Assembly (NCBI GenBank): GCA_036824555.1
Contig: DAISZX010000009.1
Location: 1 to 14,154, forward strand
From: SpSt-28 sp036824555
GTDB lineage: Archaea > Aenigmatarchaeota > Aenigmatarchaeia > CG10238-14 > SpSt-28
Direction of reading: 5' to 3'
Length of the DNA stretch: 14,154 nt
Under the pieces are notes generated by a model that saw only the letters and a program-made list of their open reading frames with translations, did no database searches and had not been told where the DNA came from. Positions 6,279 through 12,351 of this stretch are shown here, piece after piece; position 1 is the stretch's first letter, and each line of letters begins with the position of its first letter. The position numbers and the translations under genes were made by a program.

Positions 6279-6363
6279 TGCCCCCGCCGGGATTTGAACC
6301 CGGGCCACCGGCTTTTCACAAAAACCGCAAGCCGGGGTTCTATCCAAGCTAAACTACAGGGGC
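6279..6363 (-). tRNA. tRNA-Arg (GCG) with an 11-nt intron
   Basis: On the minus strand the acceptor GCCCCTG pairs with CGGGGGC (one T-G pair), with discriminator A. The D arm is GTTTAGCTTGGATAGAAC with A after GG, an Arg identity position. The T arm is CCGGG TTCAAAT CCCGG. The anticodon stem CCGGC pairs with GCCGG but 18 nt lie between. Removing TTTTTGTGAAA (complement of 6314-6324) leaves TTGCGGA with anticodon GCG. TTGC pairs with GTGA, leaving the bulge AAA before the 3' stem strand and GGT on the 5' side. Both are cut after their second base, the canonical splice geometry at 37/38. No CCA is encoded. The intron loop is just T residues. Confidence 0.88.
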
Positions 6364-6402
6364 TACATAAAATTATTTAAAAGATGAAATGAATAAAGAG
6401 AG

Positions 6403-6561
6403 ATGAGATGTTCTACCTGCAATATAGAAGTAAAGGCTGGAGAGAATTACGTAATTTTCGATTGCCCAAATTGTGGAAATTTTACAATAGTAAGATGTCA
6501 TTCTTGTAAGGCTAATGGAAGAAAGTACGCATGTCCCAAATGTGGCTTTGTTGGTCCATAA
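6403..6561 (+). CDS. Small zinc-ribbon protein (archaeal HVO_2753/DUF1610-like)
   Basis: 52 residues beginning MRCSTCNIEV and ending KYACPKCGFVGP. Four CxxC pairs (C3/C6, C21/C24, C32/C35, C44/C47) make two zinc fingers. This is the small archaeal zinc-ribbon protein commonly found just upstream of the EF-1 beta gene and thought to bind RNA or act in translation (family knowledge). The same order is seen here, with aEF-1 beta starting 30 nt later. A TATA-like TTATTTAAAAG (about 6373-6383) lies some 25 nt before the ATG, so the message is probably leaderless. ATGs at 6384 and 6389 run into stops at once, leaving 6403 as the start. Confidence 0.92.
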   Translation: MRCSTCNIEVKAGENYVIFDCPNCGNFTIVRCHSCKANGRKYACPKCGFVGP

Positions 6562-6590
6562 AGTTTTTATTTTTGGATTTAATATCTACA

Positions 6591-6845
6591 ATGGCCAAAG
6601 TGATGTTAACGCTTAGGGTAATGCCAGAAGATGTTAATGTAGATGTTCAGATTTTGAAAAAGGAAATTTTATCCAGGATTAAGGCAAGCGTTGAAGAAGT
6701 TCCAATAGCTTTTGGATTAGTTGCTCTAAATGTTACTACGCTGGTTGAAGATAAGGAGGGTGAGGTAGAGAAAGTTGAAAAAATTCTGAAAGGGATAAAG
6801 GGCGTTGGAGAGGTGGAGGTATTAGAGATAACAAGAACATTATAA
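6591..6845 (+). CDS. ef1b: Elongation factor 1-beta (aEF-1B)
   Basis: 84 residues, the usual archaeal length. It is the guanine-nucleotide exchange factor for aEF-1A. The start MAKVMLTLRVMPEDVNVD is the standard archaeal beginning. IPxAFGL appears as VPIAFGLVALNV, and the C-terminal GVGEVEVLEITR closes the ferredoxin-like fold. The frame is open upstream to 6531, but that part overlaps the zinc-ribbon gene and does not look like the family, so I take ATG 6591. TTTTTATTTTTGG (about 6563-6575) between the genes could act both as terminator for the zinc-ribbon gene and as promoter here. Confidence 0.96.
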   Translation: MAKVMLTLRVMPEDVNVDVQILKKEILSRIKASVEEVPIAFGLVALNVTTLVEDKEGEVEKVEKILKGIKGVGEVEVLEITRTL

Positions 6846-6848
6846 AAG

Positions 6849-6860
6849 TTTATATTTTTA
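6849..6860 (+). promoter_or_regulatory. TATA-like promoter for the TRAM gene leader
   Basis: TTTATATTTTTA directly after the EF-1 beta stop. A start site about 25 nt downstream would fall at 6878-6880, the base of the first leader hairpin, giving a leader of about 84 nt. The T-rich run may also help terminate the EF-1 beta transcript. Confidence 0.5.
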
Positions 6861-6877
6861 AAGTCGAAATTAGTTAA

Positions 6878-6955
6878 AGGGAATGCATCCCTACCATAGA
6901 AAGATTCTCTTTCTATGGTTATTAGCTCGATGATATGAGAGCCTTAAAGGAGGTT
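6878..6955 (+). promoter_or_regulatory. Structured 5' leader of the TRAM gene (three hairpins plus ribosome site)
   Basis: Three back-to-back stem-loops are visible. The first is AGGGA(6878-6882)/TCCCT(6888-6892) with loop ATGCA. The second is ACCATAGAAAG(6893-6903)/CTTTCTATGGT(6909-6919), 11 perfect pairs with loop ATTCT. The third is GCTC(6925-6928)/GAGC(6939-6942) closing GATGATATGA, in which GA and GA can form tandem sheared pairs as in an L7Ae-type kink-loop. They are followed by a strong ribosome site AAAGGAGG (6947-6954), 9 nt before the ATG. Most genes in the window have almost no leader, so this is distinctive. No known riboswitch family was recognised. Confidence 0.6.
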
Positions 6956-6963
6956 TGGTTTGA

Positions 6964-7218
6964 ATGTTTCCTAAGAAGAGAGGATCGGGAAAAAAATTCG
7001 CAGACGTTCCAAAACCTGTAAAAGTTGGAGAAGAGTATGATGTCGAAATAATTGAAACAGGGAGTAAAGGAGATGGAATTGCTAGAATAAAGAGTTTTGT
7101 AGTATTCGTACCAGGAAGCAGAAAGGGTGATAAGAAACACATAAGAATAAAGGAGGTTAGAAGGAACTTTGCAGTTGGAGAAATTATTGAGACTATTGAT
7201 AGGTCTGGAGTAGGTTAA
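6964..7218 (+). CDS. TRAM-domain protein (archaeal small RNA-binding protein)
   Basis: 84 residues. A basic N terminus (MFPKKRGSGKKF) precedes a single TRAM domain: VGEEYDVEIIETGSKGDGIARIKSFVVFVPGSRKGDKKHIRIKEVRRNFAVGEII, with the G-x-G-D-G-I-A-R turn and the F-V-P-G strand that define the fold. Stand-alone archaeal TRAM proteins are RNA chaperones, some induced by cold (family knowledge). The start is fixed by the AAAGGAGG ribosome site. The 3' end overlaps the convergent DUF72 gene by 26 nt. The long structured leader suggests post-transcriptional control. Confidence 0.92.
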   Translation: MFPKKRGSGKKFADVPKPVKVGEEYDVEIIETGSKGDGIARIKSFVVFVPGSRKGDKKHIRIKEVRRNFAVGEIIETIDRSGVG

Positions 7219-7930
7219 TGAATTTTTTTGAGTCATCAAGCATGAAAACATTATTAAAGTAAATGAAAACATCCCTTGATTTTAGATTTTTTGCTTTTTC
7301 CAACACTTCTTTCAATTCTTCGTTAGTATATCTATGATAGTAATTTATCCTTCCATCTTTATAGGAACCATGAAGCCTGAAGTATGAAACCTCTTTAAAA
7401 ATGGTCGGCAATCTTACTCCAAGATCACAAACATCTATAACGTCAAACTTCTTGCAGAACTTCTTTATATCCTTCTCATCCCAACCTCTTAATTCAACAC
7501 CAATCTCAAAATTGTCTCTTTCTATACTTTTAAAGAACTTTTCTGCATTTTCCCAATTTTCATCTTCGCTCTTAAAGCTTTGAGGCAATTGAATAACTAA
7601 AACTTTAGATTTTAAAATATTAGCGTATTCAACCATTTTCTTCCAAAAATTCAAGACTTCCTTCGTTGGTTTTAAATGACCTACATTCTCCTTAATTTTT
7701 GTAACATCGATGTTCGATCTTTTCCAAGTTTTAGAGGGAAATGGGTGAGTTATACCTTGAAAGACCTTAAAATTAAAAATAAAATCCTCCTTTGCCATTC
7801 CTCTCCACTTTTTTAAAAGTTTAACGTCTATAATCTTATAAAAGGTTTGCTGTATCTCTATGGTCGAAAACTCTTCAAAATACCTCTTCATCGATTCAGA
7901 AAAACCACATGTTCCAACATATATTCCCAT
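7193..7930 (-). CDS. DUF72 (YecE-like) family protein
   Basis: 245 residues from ATG 7930. It starts MGIYVGTCGFSESMKRYFEEF, the conserved Y-V-G-T-x-G-[FW] opening of DUF72. It continues with STIEIQQTFYKI, FIFNFKVFQGITHPF, VLVIQLPQSFKS, GVELRG and SYFRLHGSYKDG, the hallmark strands of this TIM-barrel family (function unknown, phosphate-binding site suggested by structures). The frame is open to an ATG at 8029, but the added 33 residues do not resemble the family and would overlap the divergent membrane-protein gene. The 3' end overlaps the TRAM gene in antisense. Confidence 0.9.
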   Translation of the reverse strand: MGIYVGTCGFSESMKRYFEEFSTIEIQQTFYKIIDVKLLKKWRGMAKEDFIFNFKVFQGITHPFPSKTWKRSNIDVTKIKENVGHLKPTKEVLNFWKKMVEYANILKSKVLVIQLPQSFKSEDENWENAEKFFKSIERDNFEIGVELRGWDEKDIKKFCKKFDVIDVCDLGVRLPTIFKEVSYFRLHGSYKDGRINYYHRYTNEELKEVLEKAKNLKSRDVFIYFNNVFMLDDSKKFINLLQTYQ

Positions 7931-7961
7931 AAACTTAATTTTTTCTTTAACAATAAAGTTA
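7931..7961. promoter_or_regulatory. Short divergent promoter between DUF72 and the PH-like gene
   Basis: 31 nt separate the two chosen ATGs. TTAATTTTTT (about 7935-7944) lies some 22 nt before the plus-strand ATG. On the minus strand ACTTTATTG lies about 25 nt before the DUF72 ATG. Two facing TATA-like boxes in so short a space fit two leaderless transcripts and support both start choices. Confidence 0.4.
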
Positions 7962-8414
7962 ATGAAATTTAAGATCTCACTAGTATCACAAACGCTCGAA
8001 ATTTCAATACTTCTTCTAATTTCAATCATCTTGTCTTTATTAATATTCCTCTATGACATTACCCCCCTTGAAATTTCGATCGCCTCAATTCTTTGGTTTT
8101 TGCTACTTATAGTTGGATTATTCATACTAAACGAAATCATAGTTAAAAGGCTCTATGTTTATGAAATAGAAAAGGCTGGTATAAAGGAAAGTTTTGCTCT
8201 TATATCAAAAAAAGAAGTCCTAATACCTTATTCAAACATAACTAGGATTGATTTGAGGAAGTCGTCTCTAGGAAGAATTTTAAATTATGGAGACATAGAG
8301 ATAAGTAGCTCTGCATCTTCAAGAATTGTAATTAGAGGAGTGAGAAATCCTGAATACGTTTATAAGAAAATTAAAGAGATGATCGAAAAATACAAGAATG
8401 AAGAAAGTGAATGA
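7962..8414 (+). CDS. Membrane protein with bacterial PH-like domain (DUF304/bPH2)
   Basis: 150 residues from ATG 7962. Two hydrophobic helices come first (LEISILLLISIILSLLIFLY at about 12-31, and a second at about 38-60). A cytoplasmic PH-like domain follows: RLYVYEIEKAGIKESFALISKKEVLIPYSNITRIDL, then GRILNYGDIEISSS and RIVIRGVRNPEYVYKKI. The LIPYSNI-x-x-I and LGRILNYGDI strings are the recognised bPH2 signature. Function is unknown, and such proteins are often near membrane or stress genes. The frame is open to an ATG at 7860 inside the DUF72 gene, which I reject. Its end overlaps the methylthiotransferase by 17 nt, suggesting co-translation. Confidence 0.85.
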   Translation: MKFKISLVSQTLEISILLLISIILSLLIFLYDITPLEISIASILWFLLLIVGLFILNEIIVKRLYVYEIEKAGIKESFALISKKEVLIPYSNITRIDLRKSSLGRILNYGDIEISSSASSRIVIRGVRNPEYVYKKIKEMIEKYKNEESE

Positions 8415-9699
8415 ATTAAAGAGAGTTTACATTGAAACGTACGGATGCAGCGCAAACAAGTCTGATTCTGAGATAATGATGGGTATACTTACCGATGCTG
8501 GATTTCAAATAGTCGATGATTGGAAAAAGGCTGATGTGTTAATTATAAACACATGTATCGTCAAAACTCCGACTGCTAAAAGAATGGAAAGAAGAATAAA
8601 GGAACTTTATTCTTCTGGGAAGCCGTTGGTAGTTGCTGGTTGTATGGCAAAGGCTGAGCCAGATAGAGTAGAAATGTTTGCTCCAAAAGCTAGTAGAATA
8701 ACTCCAGATGCTGTTGAAAAAATAGATAAGGTAGTGAGAGAAGCGTTAATAAGAAATAAAGTAGTTGCACAAAATGGGAGCAAAGAAAAGGTAGTACTAC
8801 CGAAGATCCCCTTCAACAAGATAATATCTATAGTTCAAATATCCTCTGGATGTCTTTCTGCTTGTAGCTTTTGTGAGACTAGAATAGCAAGAGGGTTACT
8901 GAAAAGTTATAGACCCTCTGCTATAATAGAGAGAATAAAAAACGATTTGAAAGAGGGATTTAAAGAATTTTGGATTACCTCACAAGACAATTCCTGCTAC
9001 GGATTCGATTTGGGTACAAATTTAGCTGAGTTATTGAGCGGAATAATTAGGATAGAGGGCAATTTTTTCATTAGAGTTGGTATGATGAATCCGTTTCATC
9101 TTATCAGAAGAAGAGATCTTTTGAAAAAAATGATAGAGGTCTATAAAAGTGAGAAAATATTCAAATTCCTACATATTCCACTGCAGTCGGGTAGCAATAA
9201 AGTTTTGAAAGATATGAATAGAGGTCATACTGTTGAGGAGTTCTTAGACGTAGTTGAGAGTTTTAGGAAAGAAATTGAAAATTTAACCATAGAAACGGAT
9301 ATAATAGTTGGATATCCAACTGAGAGCGAAGAAGATTTTTTGGAAACTATAAGAATTCTAGAATTGATTAAACCAGATGTAGTTAACATCTCTAGATTCT
9401 TTCCTCGTCCACACACTCCAGCTGAAAAAATAAGACAATTACCATCGAAAATAGTAAACGAAAGGAGTAAGGTCTTGCATGAAGTTGTAAGAAAAATATC
9501 TTTAGAAAATAATCAGAAGTTTCTAGGTAAAACTGTTGATGTTTTTGTGGATGAGATTGGAAAAGATAATAGCTTCATAGGCAGGACTTTAGAGTATAAG
9601 CCAGTTGTTATAAAATCTTCAGCAGATTTGTTTGGCAAGATGGTAAAAGTTAAAATATGTGAAGTTAGATCTAACTTTTTAGTTGGACACATTATCTAA
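8398..9699 (+). CDS. tRNA t6A37 methylthiotransferase (MtaB/CDKAL1-type)
   Basis: 433 residues. It adds a methylthio group to N6-threonylcarbamoyladenosine 37 of ANN-decoding tRNAs using two [4Fe-4S] clusters. The N-terminal UPF0004 domain has the three cluster cysteines C17 (ETYGCSANKSD), C53 (NTCIVK) and C82 (AGCMAK). The radical SAM motif is GCLSACSFCETRIARG (C152, C156, C159). HIPLQSGSNKVLKDMNRGH and TDIIVGYPTESEEDF are the family's later barrel motifs. A C-terminal TRAM domain (about 370-433) ends FLVGHII. ETYGCSANKSDSE and the overall layout match the archaeal/eukaryotic branch better than bacterial MiaB. The start at 8398 lies inside the upstream membrane-protein gene. Confidence 0.94.
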   Translation: MKKVNELKRVYIETYGCSANKSDSEIMMGILTDAGFQIVDDWKKADVLIINTCIVKTPTAKRMERRIKELYSSGKPLVVAGCMAKAEPDRVEMFAPKASRITPDAVEKIDKVVREALIRNKVVAQNGSKEKVVLPKIPFNKIISIVQISSGCLSACSFCETRIARGLLKSYRPSAIIERIKNDLKEGFKEFWITSQDNSCYGFDLGTNLAELLSGIIRIEGNFFIRVGMMNPFHLIRRRDLLKKMIEVYKSEKIFKFLHIPLQSGSNKVLKDMNRGHTVEEFLDVVESFRKEIENLTIETDIIVGYPTESEEDFLETIRILELIKPDVVNISRFFPRPHTPAEKIRQLPSKIVNERSKVLHEVVRKISLENNQKFLGKTVDVFVDEIGKDNSFIGRTLEYKPVVIKSSADLFGKMVKVKICEVRSNFLVGHII

Positions 9700-9799
9700 A
9701 TTTGTCATAAGCACAATTTTTTAAAGTTTAAATAACCCAATATTTATTAGGATTATACGGCGATTTTATGGAAGGAGCATAAAGGGAGAGAATAGCCAT
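9700..9799 (+). promoter_or_regulatory. Leader/promoter of glyS
   Basis: TTTAAAGTTTAAATAAC (9720-9736) and TATTTATTA (9741-9749) are TATA-like. A four-codon open frame ATG GAA GGA GCA TAA lies at 9768-9782 and is followed by AAAGGGAGAG, a weak ribosome site 10-15 nt before the glyS ATG. The leader is about 30-50 nt, depending on which box is used. Confidence 0.4.
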
Positions 9800-11284
9800 A
9801 TGAAAAAAATCGATAAGATTCTTCAGATATCGAAAAAGAGAGGCTTAATTTTCCCTGGAAGTGAAATATACGGCGGTCTAAGTGGAATCTACGATTTTGG
9901 TCCAATCGGCTTTCTCCTAAAGAAAAAGATTATAGATTATTGGAGAGAGTATTTTGTAAAAAGTGATGAGAGTATATTCGAAATAGAATCCAGCTTAATA
10001 ATGCCTGAAAAGGTTTTTGAGGCATCTGGCCATTTAAAGGGATTCATAGATCCAATAACAAAATGTAAGAAGTGCAAGAGTGTCTTCAGAGCAGATAATT
10101 TAATAGAGGAAGAAGCCAAATTGTTTGTTGAAGGATTGAGTGTAGAAGAGTTAACGAGGATAATAAGAGAGAAGAATATAAGATGCTTAAAATGTGGTGG
10201 AGAGCTTGAAGATGTTAAAGTTTTTAATTTAATGTTTTCTTTGAACATAGGTGCTCTTGGAGATACTAAAGGTTATTTGAGACCGGAAACTGCTCAAGGG
10301 ATTTTTGTAAACTTCAAAAACATTCTTGTATCTTTAAGAGCAAAACTTCCTTTTGGTATTGCTCAAATTGGCAAATCTTTTAGAAACGAAATCTCTCCAA
10401 GGCAATGGTTAATAAGGATGAGGGAATTTACACAAGCAGAAATAGAATTTTTTATAAACCCTGATGAGAAAACGTACGATAAATTTAAAGAGTATGAAAA
10501 TGTGAGAATAAGAATTTTGAGTAGGGAGGCACAAAAAGCTGGAAAATCTGAAGAGGAGATGACAGTTAGAGAAGCGCTAGATAAAGAGATAATCCCATCT
10601 GAACATATGGCATATTTTATAGCAAAAGAGCAGCTATTTTATGAATCTTTAGGTATACCAAAGGAAGCTATAAGATTTAGGCATATGTTACCTGAAGAAA
10701 CTCCACACTATAGCAAAGGAAACGTTGATATGGAAATTCTTTTTGATTTTGGTTGGAAGGAAGTTGTAGGCAACGCTTATAGAGGAGATTATGATTTGAG
10801 TAAGCATATGGAGTTTTCAAAAGCCGATTTATCTTACGTGTTGGACAATGGTAAAAAAATAATACCGCATGTCGTTGAGCCTTCTTTTGGAATTGAAAGA
10901 ACGATATACGCGGTCTTGCTTTATTCTTTTGTGGAAGATAAAGAAAGGGGATGGGATTGGTTTAGATTTAGTGCCAAAATAGCCCCGATAAGCATTGCTG
11001 TATTCCCGCTTCTGAATAAAAAAGAAATGATTGAAAAATCACTGGAAATATTCAAAATTCTTAGAAAAAGGTTTGACGCAATATTTGACAAGAGTGGCTC
11101 TATAGGAAAAAGATATGCTAGAGCTGATGAAATTGGTATACCATATGCAATAACTATAGACCACAAAACTCTTGAGGATAACACAGTAACAATAAGAGAT
11201 AGAGACACTACAGAACAAGAAAGAGTTAAGATAGAAGATCTAATAAAAAAGCTAGATAATCTTTTGAATATCAGCAATTATTGA
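9800..11284 (+). CDS. glyS: Glycyl-tRNA synthetase (archaeal/eukaryotic dimer type)
   Basis: 494 residues. It charges tRNA-Gly with glycine. It starts near the conserved RGLIFPGSEIYGGLSGIYDFGP. A zinc site is suggested by CKKC (89-92) and CLKC (129-132). YLRPETAQGIF (159-169) and the class II motif 2 region GKSFRNEISPRQWLIRMREFTQAE (191-214) follow, with motif 3 VEPSFGIERTIYAVL (359-373). The C-terminal anticodon-binding domain starts IAPISIAVFPLL (395-405) and includes GSIGKRYARADEIGIPY and VTIRDRDT. It is shorter than many archaeal homologues of around 570 residues. Its last 33 nt overlap the convergent NTPase gene. Confidence 0.97.
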   Translation: MKKIDKILQISKKRGLIFPGSEIYGGLSGIYDFGPIGFLLKKKIIDYWREYFVKSDESIFEIESSLIMPEKVFEASGHLKGFIDPITKCKKCKSVFRADNLIEEEAKLFVEGLSVEELTRIIREKNIRCLKCGGELEDVKVFNLMFSLNIGALGDTKGYLRPETAQGIFVNFKNILVSLRAKLPFGIAQIGKSFRNEISPRQWLIRMREFTQAEIEFFINPDEKTYDKFKEYENVRIRILSREAQKAGKSEEEMTVREALDKEIIPSEHMAYFIAKEQLFYESLGIPKEAIRFRHMLPEETPHYSKGNVDMEILFDFGWKEVVGNAYRGDYDLSKHMEFSKADLSYVLDNGKKIIPHVVEPSFGIERTIYAVLLYSFVEDKERGWDWFRFSAKIAPISIAVFPLLNKKEMIEKSLEIFKILRKRFDAIFDKSGSIGKRYARADEIGIPYAITIDHKTLEDNTVTIRDRDTTEQERVKIEDLIKKLDNLLNISNY

Positions 11285-11764
11285 GTTATAAACTTCATTC
11301 CATTTCTCCTTTTCTAACCAGAAAACCCTACCATATTTTTTATATTCCCCCAAATAATCCCTGTGAACTACAGCAATGACAATTTTTTCTTCATTCAATA
11401 TTTCTCTTACGACCTCTTCAAACTTTTTGCTAAACAACTCCATCTTCCCTATTTCATCTATCGCAATAACTTTACATTCTTTTCTTGCATTTTCTAATGC
11501 GGGAATGGCAACATCTTCAAAAAGCAGAGTATCTACAAAATACTTTCCAACTCTGTTTTTAGTTTTGTAGTAAATGCTTGCAAAAACGATTTCTCTTAAT
11601 GTTATCAAATCGACAACTTTAAAACCTATTCTAATTCCTCCCTTTCTAACTTCTGGAGAAACTATGCCACCAACTTTTATATTTTTCTCCTTTAAAAACT
11701 CGATTACTTTATTCATCAAAGTCGATTTCCCCGATGCCGGAGGTCCACTTATTAGAAATTTCAT
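11252..11764 (-). CDS. THEP1-family nucleoside-triphosphatase
   Basis: 170 residues from ATG 11764. MKFLISGPPASGKSTLM carries the Walker A loop (7-14). GGIVSPEVRKGGIRIGFKVVDL (32-53) and IDEIGKMELFSKKF (102-115, with Walker B D103/E104) are the signature blocks of THEP1 NTPases, and RVGKYFVD lies between. These are cytosolic NTPases of uncertain physiological role (family knowledge). The frame extends to 11827, but the extra 21 residues precede the glycine-rich loop unnaturally and overlap the divergent HD gene. The 3' end overlaps glyS in antisense. Confidence 0.92.
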   Translation of the reverse strand: MKFLISGPPASGKSTLMNKVIEFLKEKNIKVGGIVSPEVRKGGIRIGFKVVDLITLREIVFASIYYKTKNRVGKYFVDTLLFEDVAIPALENARKECKVIAIDEIGKMELFSKKFEEVVREILNEEKIVIAVVHRDYLGEYKKYGRVFWLEKEKWNEVYNSIIADIQKII

Positions 11765-11790
11765 TAAGCTTATTATTTTTGAGTAAAATA

Positions 11791-12351
11791 ATGATAATGA
11801 ATATGGAAAAATTAATTGAATTAGCAAAGCTTATAGAGAATAAAGAGTTGAGAGAGAAAACGATTGAAATTTTGAAAGATATCAGAGTAACACATCCTGG
11901 ATTTCAAAAATATGAAAGGGAAGATCCGGAAAAAGTTAGAACCCCATTTGTGGTTAATGATGTAATAGTGTTTAGAGACCTAGTAATACATACTACTGCT
12001 GTAGTAGAAACCTGTATTAAAGTTGCCGAGCTAGTGGAAAAAAATTATGGGGTTGTTGTGAATAAAGATGCACTGATAGCTGGTGCGCTGCTGCATGACA
12101 TAATGAAAGTGTATGAGTTCAAAGGAAATAAGCCAACCGGAATGTTGCTAGACCATTCAGCTCTTGGCCTTGCCGAATTATACAAGAGAGAGTTTCCTGA
12201 AGAAGTTTTACATCTAGTTATTTCTCATGCAGCTCCATCAACAAATCCACCAAGAACTCTGGAAGCTATAATTCTTCATTACGTCGACACTTTACTTGCC
12301 CTAATCGAATTTGGAATTATATCCCAAATGTCCGAAAGAGAGGAAGGATAG
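11791..12351 (+). CDS. HD-domain metal-dependent phosphohydrolase-like protein
   Basis: 186 residues from ATG 11791 (ATGs at 11797 and 11803 are equally possible starts). The HD pattern is visible as H67 (RDLVIHTTAVVE), H102-D103 (ALLHDIMKVYEF), H122, H146 (VISHAAPS) and D166 (HYVDTLLALIEF), all expected metal ligands. HD proteins hydrolyse phosphate esters, often of nucleotides. The exact substrate cannot be read from the sequence. A TATA-like CTTATTATT (about 11768-11777) precedes it. Its TAG is immediately followed by the ATG of the DHH gene, so the two are one transcript and may act together on nucleic acid or nucleotides. Confidence 0.85.
   Translation: MIMNMEKLIELAKLIENKELREKTIEILKDIRVTHPGFQKYEREDPEKVRTPFVVNDVIVFRDLVIHTTAVVETCIKVAELVEKNYGVVVNKDALIAGALLHDIMKVYEFKGNKPTGMLLDHSALGLAELYKREFPEEVLHLVISHAAPSTNPPRTLEAIILHYVDTLLALIEFGIISQMSEREEG

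Noticed and set aside
6279..6363. Reading the tRNA as tRNA-His (GTG) without intron, using stem GGTTT/AAGCC and loop TTGTGAA.
   Set aside because: It leaves about 10 unexplained bases between D arm and anticodon arm, gives discriminator A where His needs C73 with G-1, and breaks the perfect CCGGC/GCCGG stem. Arg(GCG) with intron explains every part.
6878..6943. Fluoride-type riboswitch or other known riboswitch before the TRAM gene.
   Set aside because: GATGAT and GGGA strings recall the fluoride motif, but the required spacing, pseudoknot partner and stems do not match, and the gene is not a transporter.
6893..6960. H/ACA or C/D box guide RNA.
   Set aside because: No ACA box at the right place and no CUGA D boxes. 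The structure leads straight into a ribosome site and start codon.
7860..7961. Extended start of the PH-like membrane protein at 7860, and of DUF72 at 8029.
   Set aside because: The extensions overlap each other antisense, do not look like their families, and would remove the facing TATA-like boxes between 7930 and 7962.
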